From Rhizobacter sp. OV335 (GTDB taxonomy: Bacteria; Pseudomonadota; Gammaproteobacteria; Burkholderiales; Burkholderiaceae_C), in NCBI RefSeq assembly GCF_900142965.1, contig NZ_FRCQ01000019.1, forward strand, positions 79,703-143,702: 64,000 nucleotides of DNA. Direction: 5' to 3'. The stretch's first letter is position 1. The number at the start of each line of letters is the position of its first letter. The notes beneath the pieces were generated by a model that saw only the letters and a list, made by a program, of their open reading frames with translations, made no database searches and had not been told where the DNA came from. Both the position numbers and the translations under genes were made by a program. Below, in pieces: positions 1 to 8,129 of the stretch.

Positions 1-1
1 G

Positions 2-373
2 TCGGCCGCGGCCGACCCCTGCGCGGGCGGGGCGCTGTTCAAGTACGACGTGCAGCTCGGCCACGTCGTCTCGACCGCGGCGGTCGATTTCGCCAAGCAA
101 TTGCTGACGCTGATCGGCACGCTGATGACCTCGGTCGTCAGCTTCTACTTCGCGGCCAAGAGCACCGAGACGGCGACGACCAAGGCGATCGATGCGATGA
201 AGACGCAGGCGGCGGGCGGCGCGGCGGGCCCGGCCAACACGCCGGCGACCGCGCAGACGGGCGACGACGACCATGAGCACGGTGGCGTGACCTCGCCGAC
301 CGACGATCAGGACCTGCCGCCGGCGCAAGGTGGCGTCGAGAAGGACGCGCCGCCCGCACCGGCCGTCGGCTGA
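2..373 (+). CDS. Membrane-anchored protein, 5' end outside the window
   Basis: The frame is open from the first bases of the window, so the N-terminus lies to the left and only 123 residues are visible. A hydrophobic stretch (about visible residues 30-52, centred on LLTLIGTLMTSVVSFYF) should span the membrane once. It is followed by an Ala/Thr-rich segment and then a low-complexity tail rich in Asp, Glu, Pro and Gly. The stop lies 14 bases before an amidase gene, so the two are probably co-transcribed. No family is recognised. The pairing of a small membrane protein with a peptidoglycan amidase recalls holin-endolysin gene pairs, but that is only an analogy. Confidence 0.6.
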   Translation, partial: SAAADPCAGGALFKYDVQLGHVVSTAAVDFAKQLLTLIGTLMTSVVSFYFAAKSTETATTKAIDAMKTQAAGGAAGPANTPATAQTGDDDHEHGGVTSPTDDQDLPPAQGGVEKDAPPAPAVG

Positions 374-387
374 CCGAGGAGCACGAC

Positions 388-1176
388 ATGAGCTTTTCAC
401 TCACCTGGTTGCCCGACGTGCTGCTGCAGGCGGGCCTGAAAGTGGCGCCCGATCCCGGCTGGGAGAACCGCGGGCGCCGCGAGATGGGATCGGTGCAGGG
501 CGTGCTGTGCCACCACACGGCCGGGCCGGCCGCCGGCAACATGCCGACGTTGCGGCTGTTGAGGGAGGGCCGCTCGGACCTCGCCGGTCCGCTCGCGCAG
601 CTCGGGCTGGGACGTGACGGCACGTTCTACGTCGTCGCGGCCGGCCAGGCCAACCACGCGGGCAAGGGCGGTTTCCGTGGCATCGCCGACGGCAACTCGC
701 ACCTGATCGGCATCGAGGCCGAGCACACCGGGCTGAAGGGCGATCCGTGGCCGGACATCCAGCTGCGCGCCTACCAGCACGGCGTGGCGGCGCTGCTGGC
801 GCACCTGGGCGCGTCGGCGGATTTCTGCATCGGCCACAAGGAATGGGCGCCCGGCCGCAAGCCCGATCCGACCTTCGACATGGATGACTTCCGCGCGCAG
901 GTCCGGGCCGTGATGTCGGGTGCCACGCCGGCGCTGGCGCCGATCCCGCTGCAGGAGCCGCAGCCGGCAGCGGGCCAGCCGTCGCGGCCCACCTTGCGCC
1001 GCGGCATGGTCGATGAGTGGGTCAAGGTGATCCAGGCGAGGTGCGGGCTGAAGGAAGACGGCTGGTTCGGCGCGGCCACCGAGGCGGCCGTGCGCGAGCT
1101 GCAACGGGCCGCCCGGCTGGTGCCGGACGGCATCGTCGGACCGAAGACCTGGGTGGCGATCGACGCGAAGGGTTGA
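388..1176 (+). CDS. N-acetylmuramoyl-L-alanine amidase (amidase_2/PGRP fold) with C-terminal peptidoglycan-binding domain
   Basis: A 262-residue protein predicted to cut the bond between muramic acid and the stem peptide. The N-terminal amidase_2 domain (about 35-175) has the expected zinc-site pieces: His42/His43 in CHHTAG, His150 in IGHKEW and Asp160 in GRKPDP, with Lys158 near the catalytic position. After a Pro-rich linker, residues about 205-258 form a PG_binding_1 repeat (GLKEDGWFGAATEAAV, DGIVGPKTW). No signal peptide is visible, so export would need a holin-like or other route. The start is set by GAGGAG about 6 bases upstream. It follows the partial membrane protein by 14 bases. Phage-endolysin or cell-wall-recycling use are both possible. 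Confidence 0.85.
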   Translation: MSFSLTWLPDVLLQAGLKVAPDPGWENRGRREMGSVQGVLCHHTAGPAAGNMPTLRLLREGRSDLAGPLAQLGLGRDGTFYVVAAGQANHAGKGGFRGIADGNSHLIGIEAEHTGLKGDPWPDIQLRAYQHGVAALLAHLGASADFCIGHKEWAPGRKPDPTFDMDDFRAQVRAVMSGATPALAPIPLQEPQPAAGQPSRPTLRRGMVDEWVKVIQARCGLKEDGWFGAATEAAVRELQRAARLVPDGIVGPKTWVAIDAKG

Positions 1177-1240
1177 CGCAAGGCCGAACTGCAACGTCAG
1201 TAGCTGGCAGGCCGTCGGCTGGCGCCCAGTGTTTCCGGCT

Positions 1241-1795
1241 TCAGCGTGTTCTGGGCGCCATGAAGCTGCGTGTAAAGGCAAAAGCCTCGGCCTGCTTACG
1301 GACGGCCGCGCCAATGTCATGGCAGTGCTGGACGACGTAGACCTGGGCCGGGATGTTGAACAGCCGATAGAGTTGGTCGCCGGTCTTGCCGAGGTCCGTC
1401 GGCTTCATCGGATGAAACCTTGCGGGCCCTTTGAGCAGGAAGGCGCCCGTGTGGCGGCGACCTTCAATCATCAAGTTCGCTGACAGGACATCGCTCTCTT
1501 CGCCGCCCCAATCGCTTGGCACCGAGTGCTCGCTCAGTAGGCGACAAAGCAATTCCTTGACCGCTTGCTCTGGCACGTCGCGCATGCGCTTGAACTCGGC
1601 GTCGGTCGGAAACCACTTCTCGTCCATACCGGCAAACTGCGCAATCGCTTCCGGACGCAGCTCCAGGGTGTCAAGGAATGGCGAGGCCAGCATGCTGCTT
1701 CCGGCCACGAGATCGCCGACCACGAGCACGCGGTCACGGCTCAAGTAAAACGCCGCCAGCCGCGCTTGGGTTGCCGGCGCTGACGAGACGGTCAT
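1241..1795 (-). CDS. Conserved hypothetical protein, nuclease-like features
   Basis: A 184-residue soluble protein. The most conserved-looking part is the C-terminal half (about 100-175), with IEGRRHTGAFLLKGPARF, LGKTGDQLYRLF and VYVVQHCHDI. The spacing of acidic and Lys residues in that part could fit a restriction-endonuclease-like fold, but I cannot confirm this. No good ribosome-binding site precedes the ATG. Three bases upstream is the stop of a 33-codon frame resembling the start of an HTH antitoxin, so translation may be coupled to it. The gene lies downstream of higBA on the same strand and may be part of an accessory defence cluster. No function assigned. Confidence 0.6.
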   Translation of the reverse strand: MTVSSAPATQARLAAFYLSRDRVLVVGDLVAGSSMLASPFLDTLELRPEAIAQFAGMDEKWFPTDAEFKRMRDVPEQAVKELLCRLLSEHSVPSDWGGEESDVLSANLMIEGRRHTGAFLLKGPARFHPMKPTDLGKTGDQLYRLFNIPAQVYVVQHCHDIGAAVRKQAEAFAFTRSFMAPRTR

Positions 1796-1798
1796 GTG

Positions 1799-1900
1799 TC
1801 AGCTGCGGGACCTTCGAACAGAGACCTGCACGCGGTCCAACACGCCTTCCTCCTTGAGAAAGGCGTCGAGCGTTGTTCCGTGATGGCGCTTCTTTGTCAT
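1799..1900 (-). pseudogene. 33-codon remnant resembling the N-terminus of an XRE-type regulator
   Basis: The small frame begins MTKKRHHGTTLDAFLKEEG and ends after a few unrelated residues. The pattern TxFDxFLKEEG is typical of the first residues of small XRE-family regulators, which would continue into an Ala-Lys-Arg-rich helix and an HTH. Here the frame ends instead, three bases before the next gene. A GGGGAGA ribosome-binding site precedes the ATG. It could be a leader peptide that couples translation to the downstream gene, or a truncated antitoxin. The identification rests on a short match. Confidence 0.4.
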
Positions 1901-1931
1901 GTTGTTTGGTCTCCCCGTTGTGCCGAACCTG

Positions 1932-2255
1932 CTATACCGGCTGCGCGTGGTCGTCGGCGCGCCGCTTCTGCCGCGCCGTCAGCGTTGGCAAGCTCTTGAT
2001 GGTTGCTCCGGTTTTCTCTTCGGCGACCCGCAGGTCGTAGGTGGCTTGCAGGTTCAGCCAGAACTGTGGGCTGGTGCCGAAGAAATGGCCAAGACGCAGC
2101 GCCGTGTCGCCGGTGATGTTCCGCTGGCCGCTCACGATCTGGCTGATGCGGTTGCCCGGCACCTGCAGTCGGCGGCCCAGCTCGGCCGCGCTGATGTCCA
2201 GCGCTTCGAGCTGTTCGGCGAGATGTTCGCCCGGGTGAATTGCTGTGCGTCCCAT
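1932..2255 (-). CDS. higA: HigA-type antitoxin, XRE-family HTH
   Basis: A 107-residue DNA-binding antitoxin. The opening IHPGEHLAEQLEALDISAAEL, the HTH (about 20-60, with LGRRLQVPGNRISQIVSGQR and ITGDTALRLGHFFGTSPQFWLNL) are diagnostic of the HigA/VapI group. It should neutralise the adjacent HigB and repress its own operon. It starts 11 bases after higB, giving the toxin-first order typical of higBA. The last 15 residues are basic and unconserved. Confidence 0.92.
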   Translation of the reverse strand: MGRTAIHPGEHLAEQLEALDISAAELGRRLQVPGNRISQIVSGQRNITGDTALRLGHFFGTSPQFWLNLQATYDLRVAEEKTGATIKSLPTLTARQKRRADDHAQPV

Positions 2256-2266
2256 ACTGCACCTCT

Positions 2267-2548
2267 CTAGTGGTAGTCCACGATCTCAACATTGCTGGGG
2301 CCCCGTGCCCCCTTTTTCCACTCAAAACAAATCCGCCACTGGTCGTTGATCCTCACGCTGTACTGCCCCTTGCGGTCACCTTTCAGCGCTTCCAGCCGGT
2401 TGCCCGGCAGGTCGAGGTCCAGCACGGAAGTGGCCGCGTCCAGCTGGTCGAGCCGTAGCGCCGCCTTGCGATCGAAGCCGCTGAAGGCCTTGACCCGATT
2501 GCCTTCGGCGAAGGTCCGCGTGCGTTTGTCCCGGTAGCTGACGATCAT
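2267..2548 (-). CDS. higB: HigB-type toxin, RelE/ParE superfamily mRNA interferase
   Basis: A 93-residue basic protein of normal HigB length. It contains the family's RDKRTRTFAEG near the N-terminus, ALRLDQLDAA and LPGNRLEALKGDRKGQYSVRI in the core, and NDQWRICFEW in the C-terminal strands. HigB toxins cut mRNA on the ribosome. The first gene of the pair, it is preceded by a good promoter with palindromic sequence. The start ATG is the first possible after the promoter. Confidence 0.93.
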   Translation of the reverse strand: MIVSYRDKRTRTFAEGNRVKAFSGFDRKAALRLDQLDAATSVLDLDLPGNRLEALKGDRKGQYSVRINDQWRICFEWKKGARGPSNVEIVDYH

Positions 2549-2556
2549 CGTCCATC

Positions 2557-2585
2557 ACCCTACGCAATCATATGCGATACGTCAA
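2557..2585 (-). promoter_or_regulatory. higBA promoter with overlapping inverted repeat
   Basis: On the minus strand TTGACG and TAGGGT are separated by 17 bases and lie just upstream of higB, a near-consensus sigma-70 arrangement. The spacer contains CGCA-N6-TGCG dyad symmetry, and TACGC/GCGTA flank the site. Both are candidates for the HigA operator, since HigA proteins normally autorepress at the promoter. The operator assignment is inference. Confidence 0.6.
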
Positions 2586-2661
2586 GCGTATTGCTACCCA
2601 GGACAGACACGGAACAGCCTGCAGAAGCGATGCAGATCCTTGTCCTCTCACCCCGCTCGCA

Positions 2662-5600
2662 TCAGGCCGTCAACCCCAGCGAGTACCCCACCGGCATCCG
2701 TGCTTCGATCCCCGGGAACCACACCTGTCCGACCGCCGGCAGCTTCACCTGCCGGCCCAGCGCGGCGCTGCCGGTGAACACGTCGAAGTGCGCGCCGAAG
2801 ATCGCGCCGCCGGTGTCGTTGACGGTGAACCAGCCGTCGTGCACGAAGCTGCCGCCGTGGCCGTCGGGCAGCTTCAGCCCATCGAATTCCTTGATGTAGA
2901 CCTGCGTGTGCGCCGGCACCAGGCCGCCGCGGCCTTTCCAGCGCGGGTCCGAGTTGGCCTTCAGCCCCAGGTCGGCGGCCAGCGTGCGGAACGGCGTGTA
3001 CGCCACCTTGCGCTGCGTGCCGTAGCCCACGCCGCGCTTGGCCGCGGGCACCTCGTGGAAGGTCATCGCGCGCACCACGCGGCCACCCTCGACCGAGATG
3101 CCCGAGTAGCGCGTCGGCACCGGCGGCCGGCCCTGCGCTGCAAGCCCGGCATTGCGCCGCGCGTAGGCCCGTTCGTGGTACGCCAGCACGGCCGCATAGC
3201 GCTCGTGCGGCACCGGTGCCGACTGGCCGGTCACGTTGACCAGCCGGCCATCGCCGAGCCGCGCCGTGCCTTCGAGCGACAGCTTCGCGAAGAAGGCCGG
3301 GCTGCCTTCGGCGATCGCGCTGCCGTCGGCGCCGAGGATCGGAATGCGGATGTCCTGCGTCGGTTCGTCGGCCTGGTCGACGACGTGGTACGTGGTCAGC
3401 CTGAAGCTGCGAAAGGCCGATGGATCGGTGGGCGGTTGCGGCCTGGTACCGGATGCCGGCGGTGTGGCGACATTCACGGACCCGTGCTCGCGCAGCGACA
3501 GCAGGTAGCGCGTCGGGTTCAGCAGCGAGGCCGGTGCGTTCTTCTCGTCGCGCCACCAGCGGGCCGTGTTCGTGCTGCCCTTCACGTAGGTCTCGAAGTG
3601 CAGCATCGCGGTGTCGCTGACGACGCCGATCGGCTGGCCGGCTGTCACGCGGTCGCCGACCGCCAGGCCGTTGCGCTTCAGCGAGTCCTTCGTCAGCTCG
3701 CCGTAGTTGACGACGATGCCCGAGCCCTCGTGCTCGACCAGCAGCCGGTAGGTCGACTGGCCCGAGGCGGCCTTGTAGAAGAACGCGAACGACACGATGG
3801 TGCCGCTCTCGCAGGCCACCACCGCATCGCCCACCTTCGCGAACAGGTCCACGCCGACGTGGCGGCGCCGCGTGGCCACGCCGTTGCGCTTGCCCTTGCG
3901 CTCGGCGAGGAACATGCGGCCGGCGCGGCCTTCGATGCCGTTCGGCTCGCGGAACTTGTACGAGATCACGCGCGCCTGCGGATGCGCAGTGCGCAGCGGC
4001 CAGTGGCTGCCCGCCGGCGCCAGCGGCGCGAACGGCACCGGCCGCCCGTCGGGCACCGGCAGCGGGGCCTTGTCGCCGAGGGCCTGGTCGAGCGCGTCGA
4101 GCGTTTCCAGCTCGGGCTCGGCTTCGTAGCTGTCTTCGTGGTCGGCCTCGGCGGCTTCTTCCTCGTTGTCCTCGAAGGACTCGCCTTCGTCGTCAGGGCT
4201 TTCGTCGTCGGGCCCCTCGTTGTCGGCGTCCTCGTAAGCCGGCTCCTCGTGGTCAGGCTCTTCGCCGTCGGCAGCCTCGTCGTCCCCGGCCGCTTCGAGT
4301 ACTGCCGCGAGCTCCTCCATCTCGTCGTCGCCGGCCTCGTCCTGGTGGTCGATCTCTTCCAGCGCATCGGGGTCCTCGCCGTCCATCGGCAGCCAGTCGT
4401 CCAGCTCCTGCTCGCCGCCGTTCGACAAGCCCTTCAGCAGCGCCGGCAATTGCAGGCCCGGCACCTGGTGGTGCTGGCCCTTCGCCATCTGCGTCACGTG
4501 CAGGTTGCCGCCGCGTGCGCGGAAGAAGGCGTCGCCACGGCCGTGCGTCCGCGAGCCCGCGAGGTAGAAGAAGTGCGCCTGCAGCCCGGGCCGGTCGGCG
4601 AGCCAGCGTTTCCAGTCCGCCGGATCGCCGTCATAGGTCGAGTCGAAGGCCCACACCTGCGCCAGGTGAGCGAGCGCGCCCTGGTTCATCTGCGCATCGG
4701 CGTGCAGCGCGCGCAGCGGCTCCAGGAAGTCATAGGCGCGCGAATGCCCCGAGACCACCAGGCGCTGCAGCGACGGCGCCTGCCCGAGGCCTTGCACGCG
4801 CGCCACGTCGGCCAGCACCTCGGCGATCAGCGCGTTCAGCCGTGCCGGCTGCGCGAGGGCGCTCCAGCGCGGATGCTTCTGTCCGGCCGCCGTCACGCCG
4901 CCCGGCGCGTTCCAGTTCATCGCCGGCACCACGAGCACCATCGGCAGGGCCGAGTCATCGACCAGTGCACCGAGGCGGAACGGCGCCGCGGTGATGAAGC
5001 CGCCCGGCGGCTTCGGCGGCAGCGAGGCGCCGACAAGCAGGCCATGCACATGGAACAGCACGTCGACGCTCGACTGCCCGAGGGCGGCCTTCGGCACGAA
5101 GACCGCGACCGGTTCGGGGTACGCGGCGGACTTCAGCAGCCAGACCTGTCCACCGAGGTGCGGTACCGGCGCGGCGCTGACGGCGGGCGCTGCCGGAGTT
5201 GCGGATGACGCCTTCGCAGCCGCGGCCGACGGCATCGCATCCGCCAGCGCCGTGCGCGTCGCGGCATCGAGCACCGCGCCGAAGCCCAGGTGCCGCTCGG
5301 CGCGGAACGCCGCCAGCGCCTGGTCCAGCTTCGCGTCGCGCGTGCCGTACGCGGCGAACATCGACGCCTGCGCCAGTTGTTCGAGCGCCCGCTGCACCAG
5401 CGCGACGTCGGTCGAGCTGCCCGGCTCCGAACTGCCGCCGAGCCGGTGCTTGTCGCGAAAGCGCGCGAGCGCGGCGCGCGTCGCCGGGCCGGCATCGCCG
5501 TCGTCGGACAGGCGCTCGCCCTCGGCCGCGTTCAGCACGCGCTGCGCGAAGCGGACCCAGGCCTTGGTCTGGCCGCCGGCCGACAGCGTGGTGGTGGCGG

Positions 5601-6591
5601 TGGGGATGCGGGAGGGCGCCGCTGGCGCGGCCGACGACGTGCCTTCGAAGCGCGCCTTCAACCCCGGCGGGTTGTATTCCCAGTGCCACGGCTCGCGCCG
5701 GTACGGGTACCAGCCGAAGCCCTTGCCGCGCAGCATCATCCACTTGTAGACCGGCGAGCGGTACATGCGAATCAGCTTGGCCATCTTCTCGGCGGTGCGG
5801 GTCTGGCTCTTGCCCGAGACGTCGAGGCCGCGCACCGACATCTGCAGGTCGATGGCCAGGCCGTACATGTGCGCGGAATGGCCCTTGGCCACCGCCTTCG
5901 CGTTCGGCTGCGACGCGCTCAGCGACGCCTGGTGGCCGGCCGATCGCCATGACGACACGATGTCCAGCGCCACGCCTTCCTGCAGTGCCGCCTCGCGCAT
6001 GCGCACGAAGGCCTCGCTGGCCTCGGTGTAGAGCTGTGCGCCTTGCTGGCCCGGCACCGCCACCGGCCGGTGCGCGCGGAACGCGATCTTCGTGTCGCCG
6101 AGGTTCACGCGCCGCTCCGGCGTCACGCGCGCCATGTCGACGAACAGGCGCTCCGACAAGGCCCAGTGCGCCTTCACGGCGGCCGTGGCCGAGCCGCCGG
6201 GCGGCACGTTGTCCGGAAACTCCACGTCCTTCCAGTCGACCTCCTTCAGGTACTTGCGCTGCAGCGCCGCGTCCGGCAGGCGCTCCAGCGCCGAGCGCTG
6301 CAGGTCGAGCACCCAGGCGCGGTCGCCGGCCGACAGCGGGGCGTCGACCACCGGCGTGTCGTCGACCTCGGGTTCCGCGGCTTCGTCGTCGAAGCCGTGC
6401 TCGAGTTCGTGGCAGCCGCAGGCTTCGCACTCGGACTGCGCGTCGTCCTCATGGTCGACGAGGGCAAGCCGCACGTACGGGCTCTCGAACAGCAGCGCAC
6501 CGAGCCCGGCGCCGCGGGCCGGCGGCGCGTCGGAAGCAACTTCATGGTCCTGCGCCAGGTAGGCCGACAGGAAGGGGGAATCCGGCTTCAT
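2662..6591 (-). CDS. Giant cell-wall protein: VanY-type M15 peptidase, hydrolase-like domain, acidic linker, degenerate M23 domain and 3D-type C-terminus
   Basis: 1309 residues. Residues about 160-306 form an M15 D,D-carboxypeptidase: SAHMYGLAIDL supplies His241 and Asp248, and EPWHWEY supplies Glu300 and His303, so the zinc site is complete. Residues about 340-450 are helical and PG-binding-like. Residues about 480-720 look like an alpha/beta hydrolase, with Ser617 in GHSRA. Residues 728-835 are an acidic linker. Residues about 890-1030 are an M23/LytM fold: zinc ligands His911, Asp915 and His998 are kept, but the two catalytic His positions read Glu965 (YGEL) and Met996 (MLHFE). Residues about 1180-1280 resemble a 3D double-psi barrel (VNDTGGAIFGAHFDVF). 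No signal peptide. A GGAGG site lies 8 bases upstream. Last gene of a leftward five-gene operon. Confidence 0.8.
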   Translation of the reverse strand: MKPDSPFLSAYLAQDHEVASDAPPARGAGLGALLFESPYVRLALVDHEDDAQSECEACGCHELEHGFDDEAAEPEVDDTPVVDAPLSAGDRAWVLDLQRSALERLPDAALQRKYLKEVDWKDVEFPDNVPPGGSATAAVKAHWALSERLFVDMARVTPERRVNLGDTKIAFRAHRPVAVPGQQGAQLYTEASEAFVRMREAALQEGVALDIVSSWRSAGHQASLSASQPNAKAVAKGHSAHMYGLAIDLQMSVRGLDVSGKSQTRTAEKMAKLIRMYRSPVYKWMMLRGKGFGWYPYRREPWHWEYNPPGLKARFEGTSSAAPAAPSRIPTATTTLSAGGQTKAWVRFAQRVLNAAEGERLSDDGDAGPATRAALARFRDKHRLGGSSEPGSSTDVALVQRALEQLAQASMFAAYGTRDAKLDQALAAFRAERHLGFGAVLDAATRTALADAMPSAAAAKASSATPAAPAVSAAPVPHLGGQVWLLKSAAYPEPVAVFVPKAALGQSSVDVLFHVHGLLVGASLPPKPPGGFITAAPFRLGALVDDSALPMVLVVPAMNWNAPGGVTAAGQKHPRWSALAQPARLNALIAEVLADVARVQGLGQAPSLQRLVVSGHSRAYDFLEPLRALHADAQMNQGALAHLAQVWAFDSTYDGDPADWKRWLADRPGLQAHFFYLAGSRTHGRGDAFFRARGGNLHVTQMAKGQHHQVPGLQLPALLKGLSNGGEQELDDWLPMDGEDPDALEEIDHQDEAGDDEMEELAAVLEAAGDDEAADGEEPDHEEPAYEDADNEGPDDESPDDEGESFEDNEEEAAEADHEDSYEAEPELETLDALDQALGDKAPLPVPDGRPVPFAPLAPAGSHWPLRTAHPQARVISYKFREPNGIEGRAGRMFLAERKGKRNGVATRRRHVGVDLFAKVGDAVVACESGTIVSFAFFYKAASGQSTYRLLVEHEGSGIVVNYGELTKDSLKRNGLAVGDRVTAGQPIGVVSDTAMLHFETYVKGSTNTARWWRDEKNAPASLLNPTRYLLSLREHGSVNVATPPASGTRPQPPTDPSAFRSFRLTTYHVVDQADEPTQDIRIPILGADGSAIAEGSPAFFAKLSLEGTARLGDGRLVNVTGQSAPVPHERYAAVLAYHERAYARRNAGLAAQGRPPVPTRYSGISVEGGRVVRAMTFHEVPAAKRGVGYGTQRKVAYTPFRTLAADLGLKANSDPRWKGRGGLVPAHTQVYIKEFDGLKLPDGHGGSFVHDGWFTVNDTGGAIFGAHFDVFTGSAALGRQVKLPAVGQVWFPGIEARMPVGYSLGLTA

Positions 6592-6609
6592 GGCATCAAC
6601 CTCCGGCGT

Positions 6610-7731
6610 TCAGTTGGGCGCGACCTTGCGGGCCTTGACGTCACGGCCAGTGATCGCTGTCCAGTGCGTGATGATGGTCCGCATCGCCGACTCGGGGCTG
6701 GCCTGCAGCGTCGTGTCCGGCGTGAACAGCGCGCGCACCTTGTCGGAGGTGTCGTAGTCGTTGCTCTCGATCTGCGTCAGGATCCGCGAGATCGCATCGG
6801 CGATGTCGAAGAAGTGTTTCGACAGCCCGTGCGCCGGCAGCCCGACGCGCTCGGCCACCTTGAACAGCCGCTGCTCGGTGCCATTGGCCTGCGCCCGCAG
6901 CGACGCGATGATCGGCGCGCTGGCGCCGTCGTTCTTGTACTCGAGCGTCAGGTGGAACCACGCCATCGCGGTGACCGCCGAGAACTCCTCGCGCGACAGG
7001 TTGCCGTCCTGGCGGCGCGACAGCAGCATGTTCTTCAGCTTGCTGGCCAGCGTGACGATCTTGGCCGGGTCGGTCGGGTTGCTGCTGGCGCTCGCGGTGA
7101 CGTAGGTCATGCCGACCCAGACCTCGCGCAGGAACTCCTCGAAGGTCGGCACGAACTCGGCGTTCGCCGCCTCGGCGCGCACATAGGGCTGCGGCTTGCC
7201 GTCGTCCATGCCGTGGTTCAGCTCCATGCCGAACATGCGCTGGTACGGGTTGCGGCGGTTCGCGCGCAGGTCGCTGCGGATGTGGCTGACCAGCGAGGTG
7301 ACGAAGAACGGTGCGCCGTCCTTGAAGAACAGCTCCTCGGTGTTGCGCAGCCAGGCCTGCGAGTCGGCATCGGGCACGCCGAGCTTCTCGCCGTGCACGA
7401 ACTCGTGGACCACGCGCTTGAACACCTCGTAGAGGCGCGTGTTCTCGATCATGTAGGCGTAGATCAGGTGGTCCCAGCGGAACGAGCGGGGGAATGCGGT
7501 GCCGTCGGCGCTGAAGAACAGGATGTCGCTCAGGACGGTCGACAGCGGCGCGCCCTCGGTGCTGGGTGGCAGCGAGGCGCTGAGCGCGCTGCGGCGATCG
7601 GGGTCGCCGAGCGCCTTGGTCTGGAGGTCGAAGCGCTGGCGCCAGGTTTCTTCCAGCAGCCAGGCGAGCTCGGTCGGGTGCGCCTTGAACAGGGTGTCGG
7701 GCGAGACGAGGGTGGCGAAGTGTCTGAACAT
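6610..7731 (-). CDS. Hypothetical helical protein with a HEFVH motif
   Basis: 373 residues, predicted soluble and mostly helical, no recognised family. HEFVH at residues 109-113 (KRVVHEFVHGEKLG) matches the HExxH zinc-peptidase pattern, but the third ligand is unclear, so catalytic activity is not established. The start is set by GGAGACC eight bases before the ATG; the frame is open further upstream but that part overlaps the small gene before it and has no start signal. It sits between a 103-residue protein and the giant hydrolase fusion, 18 bases before the latter, and is surely in the same operon. Confidence 0.65.
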   Translation of the reverse strand: MFRHFATLVSPDTLFKAHPTELAWLLEETWRQRFDLQTKALGDPDRRSALSASLPPSTEGAPLSTVLSDILFFSADGTAFPRSFRWDHLIYAYMIENTRLYEVFKRVVHEFVHGEKLGVPDADSQAWLRNTEELFFKDGAPFFVTSLVSHIRSDLRANRRNPYQRMFGMELNHGMDDGKPQPYVRAEAANAEFVPTFEEFLREVWVGMTYVTASASSNPTDPAKIVTLASKLKNMLLSRRQDGNLSREEFSAVTAMAWFHLTLEYKNDGASAPIIASLRAQANGTEQRLFKVAERVGLPAHGLSKHFFDIADAISRILTQIESNDYDTSDKVRALFTPDTTLQASPESAMRTIITHWTAITGRDVKARKVAPN

Positions 7732-7763
7732 GACAAGGTCTCCGTGGGTCAAGGGGGAGCGGC

Positions 7764-8075
7764 TCAGGGCAGGTTGCGCAAGCCGGCCGGGTCGGCGAGC
7801 GTGGACAGCTGGGCCGACAGCGTCTGGAAGCGCAGCGCCACGTCGAGTGCCGGACCGATCAACCCGGTGGGGGTCGGGATCTGCTGGTTGGCGCGGGTCA
7901 GCACGGTCAACAGCAATTGGGTGAGCTGGTCGGTGGACGGGTTGTGCCCGCCCCACTGCTGCGTCTGTTGTGCCGTCTGCTCGGCGGGCGTGTCAGCCCG
8001 CGCCTCGGGGGCGGTTTCGGCGACGGGGGCGGTGCGGCGCGTGCCGCGGGCGGGAGAGGGCAGGGCCTTGGCCAT
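7764..8075 (-). CDS. Small hypothetical protein
   Basis: 103 residues. The first half is a low-complexity Ala/Pro/Thr/Gln stretch, and the second half (about 48-100, TDQLTQLLLTVLTRAN and LDVALRFQTLSAQL) is predicted to be two helices. An AGGAG site lies 8 bases upstream. It lies 32 bases before the HEFVH gene within the operon. It may be an adaptor, or a structural or signal-bearing subunit; nothing specific can be assigned. Confidence 0.55.
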   Translation of the reverse strand: MAKALPSPARGTRRTAPVAETAPEARADTPAEQTAQQTQQWGGHNPSTDQLTQLLLTVLTRANQQIPTPTGLIGPALDVALRFQTLSAQLSTLADPAGLRNLP

Positions 8076-8129
8076 GGGAATGCTCCTGTGGGTGCGTGGT
8101 GGTGGTGAGGGGAAGGTGGAAGGGATCGG

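Noticed and set aside
2572..5208. An open frame of 878 codons on the plus strand
   Set aside because: It mirrors the 1309-residue hydrolase gene; residue content is Arg/Ala/His-rich with no domain, as expected from GC-biased third positions on the opposite strand.
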